Shown: positions 45,408 to 54,044, counted from the stretch's first letter. The stretch is DNA of 64,000 nt from Clostridium ljungdahlii (GCF_001636845.1 NZ_LITT01000023.1:367088-431087); one strand, 5' to 3'. The notes: a model not told the origin generated them from the sequence alone. Program-made: numbers and translations.

Positions 45408-47753
45408 ATGGAAGAAGTTTTAAAAAATTTTGTGGAAAAGTATGATTTAAAGGTGGAAAGAACAATATACGATGGTGACACTAAAAGAAATGTAAATAAT
45501 CCCATACTTTTCCTCTTTATAGGGGATAGTACTGAAGATGCCTATGAATATATTAGAAATAGTATAGATAAAAAATGGGATAATGGCAGAGGTGCAGTTT
45601 TTATAAATGTTTCCACAAAATCTGTTAAAGACACGGATAATTCTTTTAACATCCAGCTTCATGAAGATTTTAGAAATAAAAAGACATTGAGAAAAGATAT
45701 AAGAGATAGATTTTATAGTGATAAGGAAGATCTTAAAAACTTAAATCGAAAAATTACAGAAGCCAGGGATAAACTGTTGTCAGAGGGGGACATGTTTAAC
45801 TCCTTTGACAGCATAAATATTTCTGTAATTACTACGTCTAAAGATCCATTGAATGTAATACTTACAGAAGTAACTGTACTTTTAAAAAAGAGGATGCTGG
45901 AGGTATTTAAACTCAGCTCTGCAGATCTCTATGTTTTAATTAAAAGTCAAAATTTAGAGGATGAGGTCTATGAAGGGGCAGTTACAGTAGGATTTTTTAG
46001 GGAAGTGGAATATTTTCAAAAGGATAGCTTTAGATTTAAAGAAGACATAGCTGTTTATGGAGATGAGACACAGCTTAATGTTATCTGGGAAGGACCTTTA
46101 TTTTATCTTACCTATGTTCTGGAAGAAAAAAATGAGAAGGGCATAATTCCCAAAGGTTCCATGGATAACAACTATGAAATAATTTTCTATATAAATCTTA
46201 TAAAAAATAGGGAGGCATCATCGAACGCCTATTCGGATACAGAAAATCAGTACTATGACAACAATATATTTAAATCAAATATAAGCTGTGATAATTCTAT
46301 GAACAGGTATATTTCAGCAGGGCTTTCACAGGTGAAAAGACCTAATAGTGCCATTGCTATTTCTGTGCTTGGAGCATTTTATGAAAGAATGTTAAAGGAA
46401 ATGGATACACTTTCTAAGAAGCAGCAGAAATTTATAAATGAAATTTTAAAAATTGATGAAGCGAGTATTGAACTGCAAGTTGAAGAAATACTTCCTGGTG
46501 GAGTAACAATAGAAGACATGCAGGGTATTATGGCAGATAATTTAAAGCAGGTAGAGAAAAAAATATCAAGTTTTAACTTAAAGGAGATAGAAGAAAAGTT
46601 ATACGATGATAGATGCGAAACATTTTTCTTCGAAAACTTTGAAAAGGCTTCCGAGGCAGCTGTGAAAAGTTGTGATTTAGAAAATAATATGAGAACTTTG
46701 ATTAGAAAAAATATACTTGAGGACAATAAGCTTAATTTATATTGTGCCTTTAACTGGACCTCGGAGGAAGGAGAAACTATAGATTATATAAGAAATAGAA
46801 AAGCTTCTATCTTGAAATTTGTAAGTAAGTTGAATGATGAAATTGAGGATATATACGAAACAAGATTTGCTCCTAGCTTTGGTATTAAAAGTTTTTTTTC
46901 AAAAGGTGCCCAGGTAAAAGAAGCTCAGGAGAAAATATTTTTAAATGTATATGGGAGAAAACTAGAAATACTAAAATTAAATATATCAAAGAAAATTCTT
47001 GATATTTACGAGGATGTCCTTTTAAAAGTTCACAGTGAAGTTTCAAGTTACATAAATAGGGTAAAGGATTTGGGGCGAACAATAAAAAATTGTGAAAATG
47101 AAGTTATAGAAAAACAGGATAAATATACAGCTCAAAATGTAAGGGCTTACTATAAAAATGTAGTAAATGATATAGTGGATAAACTTGAGAAAAATTTTGG
47201 AAAAGCTTTTTATTTAGAAGATAAATACATGGGAAATACAGTAGAGAATTTAAAGGAATCGGATGAAAAATTTCTGGGAAAGGTAATATATTTTTGCACT
47301 AAATATATTTTAAGTGAGGATCAGTTCAAAAAATCCTTTGAAGAAGAATTTAATGAAAGGGCCAATGTGAATGTTCCTGATTTAGAAAGCAAGGTGTTTT
47401 CAAAAGAAGAATTGTATCGAAAACTCTATGATATGCTGGATAAAAATTCAGCTTTGAAAATTTATATAATGAATTATGACGTAAAGCCCTACATGGAAAA
47501 ATACTTTTTTGGAGATTACAGCAGTGATTTTATAAAGTATGCTTTTGATTTTGACAGGAAAACCAGAAATTATAAAATAGGATACATAGATGAAATAAAG
47601 AGCAGTGGTATTGAAAAATTGAATTTAATGGGCGGTTTTGGAGCAAAGGATATTATTTATGTGAGGAATTCAATGGAATTTTATAATTATTGTATTGAAA
47701 ATGGATATTTGATCCATGGAGTAGATGAGAAACTGCTGCCAGAGATAAACTAG
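45408..47753 (+). CDS. Large unknown partner of the tubulin-like protein, 781 aa
   Basis: ATG 45408 follows GGGAGG, 32 bases after the tubulin-like stop. I do not recognise a family. The first 250 residues have alternating strands and helices (NPILFLFIGDSTEDAYEYI, AVFINVSTKS, INISVITTSKDPLNVILTEV) that could be a degenerate nucleotide-binding or tubulin-like fold without the G-G-T-G motif. Residues 320-700 are helical with coiled coils. There is no signal peptide or TM helix, so it is cytoplasmic. It likely works with the gene before it, perhaps as a non-GTPase partner. Confidence 0.6.
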   Translation: MEEVLKNFVEKYDLKVERTIYDGDTKRNVNNPILFLFIGDSTEDAYEYIRNSIDKKWDNGRGAVFINVSTKSVKDTDNSFNIQLHEDFRNKKTLRKDIRDRFYSDKEDLKNLNRKITEARDKLLSEGDMFNSFDSINISVITTSKDPLNVILTEVTVLLKKRMLEVFKLSSADLYVLIKSQNLEDEVYEGAVTVGFFREVEYFQKDSFRFKEDIAVYGDETQLNVIWEGPLFYLTYVLEEKNEKGIIPKGSMDNNYEIIFYINLIKNREASSNAYSDTENQYYDNNIFKSNISCDNSMNRYISAGLSQVKRPNSAIAISVLGAFYERMLKEMDTLSKKQQKFINEILKIDEASIELQVEEILPGGVTIEDMQGIMADNLKQVEKKISSFNLKEIEEKLYDDRCETFFFENFEKASEAAVKSCDLENNMRTLIRKNILEDNKLNLYCAFNWTSEEGETIDYIRNRKASILKFVSKLNDEIEDIYETRFAPSFGIKSFFSKGAQVKEAQEKIFLNVYGRKLEILKLNISKKILDIYEDVLLKVHSEVSSYINRVKDLGRTIKNCENEVIEKQDKYTAQNVRAYYKNVVNDIVDKLEKNFGKAFYLEDKYMGNTVENLKESDEKFLGKVIYFCTKYILSEDQFKKSFEEEFNERANVNVPDLESKVFSKEELYRKLYDMLDKNSALKIYIMNYDVKPYMEKYFFGDYSSDFIKYAFDFDRKTRNYKIGYIDEIKSSGIEKLNLMGGFGAKDIIYVRNSMEFYNYCIENGYLIHGVDEKLLPEIN

Positions 47754-47770
47754 CATAGGGATTGCAGCTT

Positions 47771-47995
47771 AAAATTTGACTTATTCTCCGGATATTTTTA
47801 CAACCTTCAGCCCGTTAAATATTTTGATAAGTCTAAGCAAAAAATTTAAAAAAATACTGAGAACTTTTGAAAACTCGTGCCTCAAACAATTCAAAAGTTC
47901 TAGATTTTTTAAAAATTTTTTACTAAGACTTATGTGCAAAATATTTAAATGTGCTTCATTATTGTAAAAATATCTCTACGAATAAGTTCAAATTT
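47771..47995. repeat. Long palindrome, subfamily B, copy 1
   Basis: AAAATTTG...ATATTTTTACAA at the left pairs with TTGTAAAAATAT...AAATTT at the right. Inside are TAAATATTTTGATAAGTCTA against TAAGACTTATG..AAAATATTTA and AGAACTTTTG / CAAAAGTTCT around the central CTCGTGCCTCAAA. Same core plan as subfamily A. Confidence 0.8.
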
Positions 47996-48050
47996 AGGCT
48001 AAAAATCCTATGTAGAAGTATTTCTGGAGAAGTTTCAACTTACTTAGAAG

Positions 48051-48232
48051 TTGACAGTTGATAGTTGAAAGTGGAGAGTGAATGAGAATTTTTCTCTACT
48101 ACGTTACGAAAAATATTGAATTTCAAACTCATTGAAGCTTTGCTTCAATGGTGCTATAGTTTAGATTTTCTGCAGTGTTAACGGAAGAAAATCATCCATA
48201 ACTGTCAATTCTCAACTGTCAATTTTCAATTA
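48051..48232. repeat. Family C palindrome with TCAACTGTCAATT word arms
   Basis: Left arm words TTGACAGTTGATAGTTGA match the complement of the right arm CAATTCTCAACTGTCAATTT. The middle equals the family C core (GAGTGAATGAGAATTTTTCT, TACGAAAAAT, GAAGCTTTGCTTC, AGTGTTAACGGAAGAAAATC). Confidence 0.8.
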
Positions 48233-48317
48233 TATTTTGCCATTGAAAGAGCATATAAAAAATTATTTAAACTTTGATATTTGAACTTTGAACTTTGTTA
48301 TATGAGGAGGTATCCAG

Positions 48318-49577
48318 TTGGTAGAAAAAAGAGTAAATTTAACTATGACTGTTATGAGTTTAATAGGAGGCATTATAGGATCTATTATAGGGGAAATTTT
48401 TATAAATGCTTATAAGTACAAGATGAGTGGAAGTTTACTTATGGGGTTTTATTTTGGAATTATAGCACTTTGTATAGGTACTTTTTGTCTTGTAGGGGAG
48501 ATGATAAATCCAAGATTAAATGGCATTACGTGGAAAAACAATTACTTAAAGACTTCTTTTAAATTTTTGATTCCCTGTACTTTTATTGCAATTTTTGTAT
48601 TTGGCATGCTTTTTCAATTTATATATGAAAGCAGCGGATTGAAGTTTCAGAAGGTGAACGATATAGTTTTTGTAATAGATACGTCAGGAAGTATGGCAAA
48701 TACTGATCCTCAAAATGAGAGATTTTCTTCGGTTTTAAATCTTATGGATAATATGAACACACAAAATAGGGTTTCAATTTATAAATTTGATGATACTTCA
48801 AAGAGAATAATACCTATGACAGAGGTTTCAGATTCCCTTAAGAAAAATGCTGAGGAAGAGTTGAAACAATATGAAACTCCAGCAGGAAATACCAATATGG
48901 GAGAAGCCATTGACAGTGCTTATGATGAAATAAATTCAACTAAAAGACCTGGAAGAAAGGCTGCGGTAATTTTACTTTCAGATGGTGAAGATAATTTTGG
49001 ATTAAATAAAAAGTTTGATGAGACCCTTAGCCCTTTTAAAAATTCAAACATTTCTATTTACACAATAGGTATGTCTAATGAAAATAACTTTACTACACTT
49101 AAGAAAATTGCAAAAGATACTCATGGAGAATATTATAATGTAAAAAATGCCAGTGATTTAAAGGGAACCTTTAGTAAGATATATTATGCAACTCAGCAGA
49201 GGTTACTGGTAGACAGAAGAGATGGATTAACCGAATCTTCTACTTTATATATGATACTTAGAGTGCTTTTAATTACAATTATATCTGGACTTATAACAAT
49301 GTCTATAAGTTTTGTATTCGATAATAAAAATTTACTTAAGAGATTTTTAATAGGTGGAATTGCAGCTGGATTTTTAGGAGGACTTATCATGGAAGTAGGA
49401 TTTTTACATTTCCCAGATCATGGTTCTCTTTATAGGGCAGTTTTAGTTATTATGATTGCACTTATATTTACACTTATTCCAGTTATAGTTGATATAAAAG
49501 ATTATTCTAAAAGCAGTTATTTAAGAGGAAATCAAAGGGCTAGTTTTGACAAAACTAAAGGTAATACTTTTAGGTAA
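48318..49577 (+). CDS. VWA protein with six TM helices
   Basis: The 419-residue protein has three N-terminal TM helices (IGGIIGSIIGEIFINA, GFYFGIIALCIGTFCLVG, LIPCTFIAIFVFGMLF), then a VWA domain with full MIDAS (VFVIDTSGSM, Thr in GNTNMGE, LLSDGEDN) and three C-terminal helices (LITIISGLITMSISFVF, IGGIAAGFLGGLIMEVGF, IMIALIFTLIPVIVDI). If the N-terminus is inside, the VWA lies outside. TTG 48318 follows TGAGGAGG. The VWA is related to that at 40494. Probably a second receptor or channel-like part of the system; a 560-base gap with two palindromes separates it from the genes before. Confidence 0.8.
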   Translation: MVEKRVNLTMTVMSLIGGIIGSIIGEIFINAYKYKMSGSLLMGFYFGIIALCIGTFCLVGEMINPRLNGITWKNNYLKTSFKFLIPCTFIAIFVFGMLFQFIYESSGLKFQKVNDIVFVIDTSGSMANTDPQNERFSSVLNLMDNMNTQNRVSIYKFDDTSKRIIPMTEVSDSLKKNAEEELKQYETPAGNTNMGEAIDSAYDEINSTKRPGRKAAVILLSDGEDNFGLNKKFDETLSPFKNSNISIYTIGMSNENNFTTLKKIAKDTHGEYYNVKNASDLKGTFSKIYYATQQRLLVDRRDGLTESSTLYMILRVLLITIISGLITMSISFVFDNKNLLKRFLIGGIAAGFLGGLIMEVGFLHFPDHGSLYRAVLVIMIALIFTLIPVIVDIKDYSKSSYLRGNQRASFDKTKGNTFR

Positions 49578-49628
49578 TTACTCAACTTTTGCAAATAATA
49601 TAAAAACTTTGCGAAACAAAGTTTTTGA

Positions 49629-49892
49629 GAGGACAGAGGACAATTGACAGTGGACAGTGAATGAGGATTTTTCTCCGCTGCACTACGAAAAATCTTTAAT
49701 TTAAAAGAAACTCATGCTTTTTTGTTTCTAAGAAGTACTTTCTGAGCAAGCAATTATCTGAAACTCATAGATTTTAGAGCATGCTTAAGCGATGTTTTGC
49801 ATTAGCAAAACAAGCTTAAAAATAAATTAGTTTTCTGACGTAAGGAGGAAAACTCACCTTCATTGTCCTCTGTCCTCTGTCAATTGTCCTCT
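49629..49892. repeat. Family C palindrome with GTCCTCTGTC word arms
   Basis: The left arm (GAGGACAGAGGACAATTGAC) is mirrored by the right arm (CTCTGTCAATTGTCCTC). The family C core words GTGAATGAGGATTTTTCTCC and CACTACGAAAAATCT are on the left and TTTCTGACG..AGGAGGAAAA on the right; the centre is longer than in other copies. Confidence 0.75.
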
Positions 49893-49968
49893 TGAAAAAG
49901 TTGCTTTGCAATTTATGCTTAAACTGTGAAAGTTAAGATAATTATATTTAGAATTGGGTGGTAGGGTA

Positions 49969-50616
49969 ATGAAGGTAATTGAATTTGAAGATGGTTCTAG
50001 TGAAATATGTGAAATTAGCTGCGAAGTTGAGAAAGACAGGCTTTATATAAGATGGAAATGGCCTAAAGATACAGATATAGTGTATGTAATGAAAACTGAC
50101 AACTTGGATGATTTTTCTTTGAACGATGTAAATTTAGAAAGTGCAAAATTATATACTATGGAAGAATATAAAGAATTCAATGGGTATTGTGAGAGCATTA
50201 AAGAAATAAATCAGTATAGGTACTACGTTTTTCCGGCGGTTGAAAGTGATGATGATATAATTTTTGTAAAGCAGAATAATGGTAAGAACCAAATTGTAGT
50301 GAGTACAGGTAAACCTGACATATATTATGACATAAAAGAAGTAAAATCTTTAAAGGGTTTATTTTCCAAGAATAAAAAATTGCAGATAACTATAAAGTCA
50401 GAAATTCCTCTCCATAAAGATGTACTGTGCTATGTAAAAAAGAGAGATTCTTATCCTGTGAACAATAGGGATGGCATAAGTTTTGATTTTATCTGTGATA
50501 TTCATGTTGGAGTAAATGAAATGCCAGAAATAACGGTAAAGAAAGATGAATACGTGAAAGTATTTATAAAGGATATTGATAAATATGGCAGCAGTTATAA
50601 GCTTTGTAGGTTGTAA
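49969..50616 (+). CDS. Beta-sandwich protein, short paralogue of the 33829 gene
   Basis: ATG 49969 follows GGTGGTAGGG; 215 residues. It has no acidic helical N-terminus, just two beta-rich domains: VEKDRLYIRWKWPKDTDIVY, then YYDIKEVKSLKGLFSKNKKL, equivalent to the two C-terminal domains at 33829. A sequence copy of its last codons and 3' flank is found again at 53159, left from a duplication. It closes module 1. No motif tells its activity; adaptor or scaffold is a guess. Confidence 0.65.
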   Translation: MKVIEFEDGSSEICEISCEVEKDRLYIRWKWPKDTDIVYVMKTDNLDDFSLNDVNLESAKLYTMEEYKEFNGYCESIKEINQYRYYVFPAVESDDDIIFVKQNNGKNQIVVSTGKPDIYYDIKEVKSLKGLFSKNKKLQITIKSEIPLHKDVLCYVKKRDSYPVNNRDGISFDFICDIHVGVNEMPEITVKKDEYVKVFIKDIDKYGSSYKLCRL

Positions 50617-50685
50617 GTAAAATTTGAAGTATACTACTAGATATTTTACAACCTTCAGCCCGTTAAATATTTTGATAAGTCTAAG
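50601..50685 (+). repeat. 85-bp direct repeat, left copy
   Basis: From the last codons of the 49969 gene (GCTTTGTAGGTTGTAAGTAA) into the palindrome (TTGATAAGTCTAAG). About 93% identical to 53159-53244. The two copies bracket the islet of unrelated genes. Confidence 0.8.
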
Positions 50686-50842
50686 TGAAAAATTCTAGAA
50701 AATCTAAGAGCTTTCGAAAACTCGTACCTCAAACAATTCAAAAGTTCTAAGATTTTCACAAATTTTTTACTAAGACTTATGTACAAAATATTTAAATGTG
50801 CTTCATTATTGTAAAATATCTCTGCGTATAAGTTGAAATTTT
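50619..50842. repeat. Long palindrome, subfamily B, copy 2
   Basis: AAAATTTGAAGTATAC and GTATAAGTTGAAATTTT form the outer arms; the middle has AGAGCTTTCG..CTCGTACCTCAAAC as loop and CTAAGATTTTC and ACTAAGACTTAT on the right arm. It starts at the stop codon of the 49969 gene. Confidence 0.85.
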
Positions 50843-50879
50843 ATTTAAAATCACATATATGAATAGCCAATATTAGATC

Positions 50880-50935
50880 CTCAACTACTCTAAGATATTT
50901 TTATTAGTGATTTATGAGGGAGTTCACATTTGTAA
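50880..50935 (+). repeat. 56-bp direct repeat flanking the small TM gene, left copy
   Basis: Begins CTCAACTACTCTAAGATATT, ends GAGTTCACATTTGTAA. The right copy is at 51209-51264; only three or so bases differ. Confidence 0.85.
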
Positions 50936-50969
50936 GATATTATTAATAATGGATGATAGGTGGTAAGAT

Positions 50970-51137
50970 ATGAAAAAGAATAAATTATTTGCATTAATAA
51001 ATTTCTTAATTATTTTCTTAACATTTTTTATAGGATTTGAAGTTATCAAACTAAAAAGTAATCTAATTAGTTATATTATACTTGGAATAGTAGTTGGATG
51101 TCTATTGTACTTATACCCGAAACTATTTGATAATTAG
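50970..51137 (+). CDS. Small two-helix membrane protein, 55 aa
   Basis: ATG 50970 follows ATAGGTGGTAAG. The product begins MKKNKLFALINFLIIFLTFF and has a second hydrophobic helix (ISYIILGIVVGCLLYLY), then a short polar end. Two short TM helices joined by a basic linker are typical of small clostridial membrane proteins of unknown role. It is framed by a 56-bp direct repeat. No family can be named. Confidence 0.6.
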   Translation: MKKNKLFALINFLIIFLTFFIGFEVIKLKSNLISYIILGIVVGCLLYLYPKLFDN

Positions 51138-51208
51138 CAATATTTGAATTTAAAATGAGTAATCTTTGTTAGAAAGGAAAAAAGAAATAAAATTTTCCGC
51201 TTTAAATT

Positions 51209-51264
51209 CTCAACTACTATAAGATATTTTTATTAGCGATTTATGAGAGAGTTCACATTTGTAA
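51209..51264 (+). repeat. 56-bp direct repeat, right copy
   Basis: Right partner of 50880-50935. It supplies the false start codon at 51243 of the frame that runs into the next gene. Confidence 0.85.
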
Positions 51265-51326
51265 ATAAGTGCAGACTGAAAATTATTTATATAATGCACA
51301 AACACTTACTATCGGGAGGGATTGTA

Positions 51327-52106
51327 GTGAAGCAAAATATTATCGGAACTACAACGGCAAATGGATATCCGTTTTTATCATTGAAGGAGCGTTTCGCAAT
51401 ATACCAAAAGTTAGGATATCGTTCAGTTATGCTTTGGTGGGGAGAAAACGATAAAAACACAAGAAATGAGCGGGTTTCTTTAGCGAATGAGTATAATTTA
51501 CAAATTGAAAACGTACATTCGGACATAGATAATTGCAATTCTTTGTGGGAAACTGGACCTAATGGCGATGAAAAAACGCAAGAGTTTATTAAGGCAATAA
51601 AAGACTGTAATATCAACGATATACGATGCATGGTTATTCATTTGACAAACGGAAGCGCGCCGCCAGAGATATCAGATATAGGTTTACATAGGCTTGAGCA
51701 TTTATTTGAATGTGCGATAAAACATGATGTTGTATTGGCAATTGAAAATGTTCGCACTGACCAGCATATAAGGTATGTCCTTGATCATTATCATGACAGA
51801 CACATTGCCTTTTGTTATGATTCAGGCCATTCTAATGCGTGGTGTAAGGATGTTGATTGGTTGTCATTGTATGCGGATAGACTTGCCGCTGTTCATCTAC
51901 ACGATAATAACGGGATAGAAGATCAACATATTCCGCCTTTCATGGGAACAATAGACTGGGTTAAAGTTATGCAAAGAATAAAATACTCTTCATATAAGGG
52001 CTGTTTGACACTTGAAACAGAATATCGCGGAAAAGAAGATATTGTTCAGCTTGAAAATTTTCTTAGTAAATCATATCAAAAAGCCACCGATCTCGCTGCC
52101 TTATAA
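51327..52106 (+). CDS. Sugar phosphate isomerase/epimerase-like TIM barrel
   Basis: GTG 51327 follows GGGAGGG; the longer frame (from 51243) begins in a repeat and is rejected. The 259 residues show the AP-endonuclease 2-type barrel of sugar isomerases: IGTTTANGYPFLSL, LAIENVR (Glu ligand), IAFCYDSGHSN (Asp/His), VHLHDNNG and LTLETEYRGKED. It would use a divalent metal. Substrate unknown. The base use is richer in G and C than its neighbours (e.g. GGAAGCGCGCCGCCAGAG), pointing to transfer. Confidence 0.78.
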   Translation: MKQNIIGTTTANGYPFLSLKERFAIYQKLGYRSVMLWWGENDKNTRNERVSLANEYNLQIENVHSDIDNCNSLWETGPNGDEKTQEFIKAIKDCNINDIRCMVIHLTNGSAPPEISDIGLHRLEHLFECAIKHDVVLAIENVRTDQHIRYVLDHYHDRHIAFCYDSGHSNAWCKDVDWLSLYADRLAAVHLHDNNGIEDQHIPPFMGTIDWVKVMQRIKYSSYKGCLTLETEYRGKEDIVQLENFLSKSYQKATDLAAL

Positions 52107-52264
52107 CTGCGACAAATAAGCAGAACAAAACCCCTGGCTCGCTGGCAAAGAAAAGAGTAAAATAAGAGCATAATCAGTAGTCAAACTATTGCACATTGTT
52201 ATTTTTATGTGACTTAAAAGTAAGTTATGATGAACTGAAATTGCTAATCTTATAGGGGGATAAT

Positions 52265-52588
52265 ATGTTTATAAGGAAATCAGCCCGAGCCATATTAATT
52301 AGTAGTGAAAAAATAGGATCTTGGATATGGACAAAAGAAGTAGTCTTTAATGGCAAAAAAGGAGATTTTGTTAGTTATGAGAGGTATTATCTTATTAAAT
52401 CAGAGAATACAGACATATCCTTTAAAAACATGACACTTAATGAAGTAAGAACATTAAATGGATTCAAATGGTGGAGTATAGATGAATTATTATCATCAAG
52501 CGAAGAGTTTTTTACACCACATATTGGCAATCTTCTTTTGGAGATTATTGCTGGAAATATACCCAATAGTCCAATGAACATTTATTAA
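52265..52588 (+). pseudogene. Nudix hydrolase lacking the Nudix box
   Basis: The 107-residue frame starts IRKSARAILISSEK, the usual first strand of a Nudix protein, then jumps to IGSWIWTKEVVFNGKKGDF and ERYYLIK, and ends WWSIDELLSSSEEFFTPH, which normally follow the Nudix box. The catalytic G-x5-E-x7-R-E-x2-E-E-x-G segment (about 40 residues) has been lost in frame. The reading frame stays open, so a short protein may still be made, but it cannot hydrolyse nucleoside diphosphates by the standard mechanism. Confidence 0.72.
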
Positions 52589-52677
52589 ATAATATAAATG
52601 TGTAATATTCTTTTATTATTGAACAATGGTAAAATATCGTGAACTGAAGATTATTTGAATTTGGGGGAAAATGGTTT

Positions 52678-53028
52678 ATGGAATATAACATAGAATTTTG
52701 GAATGTATTAGATAGTCTTGTGCAAGAATCGGAGGTTGTTATTGATAGGCCCAAGGGAACAGTTCATCCCAAATATCCAGATTTCTTTTATGAAATAGAT
52801 TATGGTTATCTAAGAGGTACTTCATCAATGGATGGTAGTGGAATTGATATTTGGAAAGGAACAGACAAGGAACAAAAAATAGATGCGATAATGTGTACTA
52901 TAGATTTAATAAAAAAGGATTCAGAAATCAAAATATTAATTGGATGTACTGAGGAAGAAAAAGAAAAGATTTATCATATTCATAATGATTCAGCAAATAT
53001 GAAAGGTGTCTTAATTAGAAGGTTTTAA
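52678..53028 (+). CDS. Inorganic pyrophosphatase-like protein
   Basis: The 116-residue protein contains VVIDRPKGTVHPKYPDFFYE, then IDYGYLRGTSSMDGSGIDIW, which recalls the family I pyrophosphatase core (D-R-P/K-G-S, Y-G-Y-I-x-G-T, D-G-D-x-x-D). It lacks the full set of acidic residues of true family I enzymes, so the activity is not sure. ATG 52678 follows GGGGGAAAATGG. It lies in the islet with the Nudix remnant and the TIM-barrel gene. Confidence 0.65.
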   Translation: MEYNIEFWNVLDSLVQESEVVIDRPKGTVHPKYPDFFYEIDYGYLRGTSSMDGSGIDIWKGTDKEQKIDAIMCTIDLIKKDSEIKILIGCTEEEKEKIYHIHNDSANMKGVLIRRF

Positions 53029-53158
53029 ATTCAATACAAAGTAAGATATGAATTAAAATTTATTTTTTTTACTGGTGAAGAAATAGGAGGATTAGGTTGC
53101 AGATATCATTATAAATTCTTTTTAGAAATTGTATATCTGTTCTTTGCTATTTTCAAAA

Positions 53159-53250
53159 GCTTTGTAGGCTGTAAGTAAAATTTGAAGTATACTGCGAGAT
53201 ATTTTTACAACCTTCAGCTCGTTAAATATTTTGATAAGTCTAAGCTAAAA
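53159..53250 (+). repeat. 85-bp direct repeat, right copy; half palindrome B
   Basis: Starts with a copy of the last codons of the 49969 gene (GCTTTGTAGGCTGTAAGTAA) and runs through ATTTTTACAACCTTCAGC to TTGATAAGTCTAAG. The second arm of the palindrome is missing. Confidence 0.8.
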
Positions 53251-53278
53251 GAATCAATGGAATAGAGGTATTAAGGTG

Positions 53279-53989
53279 ATGGATGAAAAAACTATGGAAA
53301 TGCCCCAAAAACCAGATATGAAGAGTGTACGTCAGGCTGTATTATATAATTATATACAGGGGCAAAAGAGAAACAAATTAAAAAGTTATAAGATACTTAA
53401 TCAATCTGTTAAGAAAGGACAAATTTTATTTGTTGGTTCTTCATTAATGGAATTTTTCCCAATTAATGAGATGCAGCAAACTTTAGAGAAAGACTGTATT
53501 ATCTATAATCGAGGAATTGCGGGTTTTGTAACAACAGAATTATTAGCTTCTATGAATGAATGCATTTTTGAGTTGGAACCATCAAAAATATTTATTAATA
53601 TAGGAACAAATGATATGAATACACCAGATTATAAGAAGGAAAATTTAATTGATAACTATGGTAAAATTTTAACTCAAATAAGTGAAAAGCTTCCCCATTG
53701 CGAAGTGTATTTAATGGCTTATTATCCATTGAATGCAAAAGCTGATTTCCTTGGAGTAGATGAAGAATTTAAAAAGAGTAGATTTAAGACACGTACAAAT
53801 ACTGTTATTCTAGAAGCAAATAAGGATGTTGAAAAATTAGCTAAAAAACATAATTATAAATTTATTAATGTAAATGATGGATTAATGGATGAAGAAGGAA
53901 ACTTGAAAGAAGAATTTTCAATAGAAGGTATACATATGTGGCCAAATGCATATTCAGTTATTCTTGAAAATATGAAGAAATATTTATAG
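53279..53989 (+). CDS. SGNH/GDSL-type hydrolase
   Basis: ATG 53279 follows AGGTATTAAGGTG. The 236-residue protein has the four SGNH blocks: ILFVGSSLME (Ser; G-S-S rather than G-D-S), RGIAGFVTTELL (Gly), INIGTNDMN (Asn) and IEGIHMWPNAY (the D/E-x-x-H block). No signal peptide, so it acts in the cytoplasm, probably as an esterase or acetylhydrolase. It lies between the islet repeat and module 2; no direct tie to the GTPase system is seen. Confidence 0.85.
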   Translation: MDEKTMEMPQKPDMKSVRQAVLYNYIQGQKRNKLKSYKILNQSVKKGQILFVGSSLMEFFPINEMQQTLEKDCIIYNRGIAGFVTTELLASMNECIFELEPSKIFINIGTNDMNTPDYKKENLIDNYGKILTQISEKLPHCEVYLMAYYPLNAKADFLGVDEEFKKSRFKTRTNTVILEANKDVEKLAKKHNYKFINVNDGLMDEEGNLKEEFSIEGIHMWPNAYSVILENMKKYL

Positions 53990-54044
53990 CAAGTACTATG
54001 TGTTTATTTTCAACTTAGAAGATTTAATATGGAGGAGTGAGATT

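Noticed and set aside
51243..51326. Upstream extension of the TIM-barrel gene (start at 51243)
   Set aside because: This part lies in a 56-bp direct repeat and lacks homology to the family; GTG 51327 has a strong ribosome site and family-like N-terminus.
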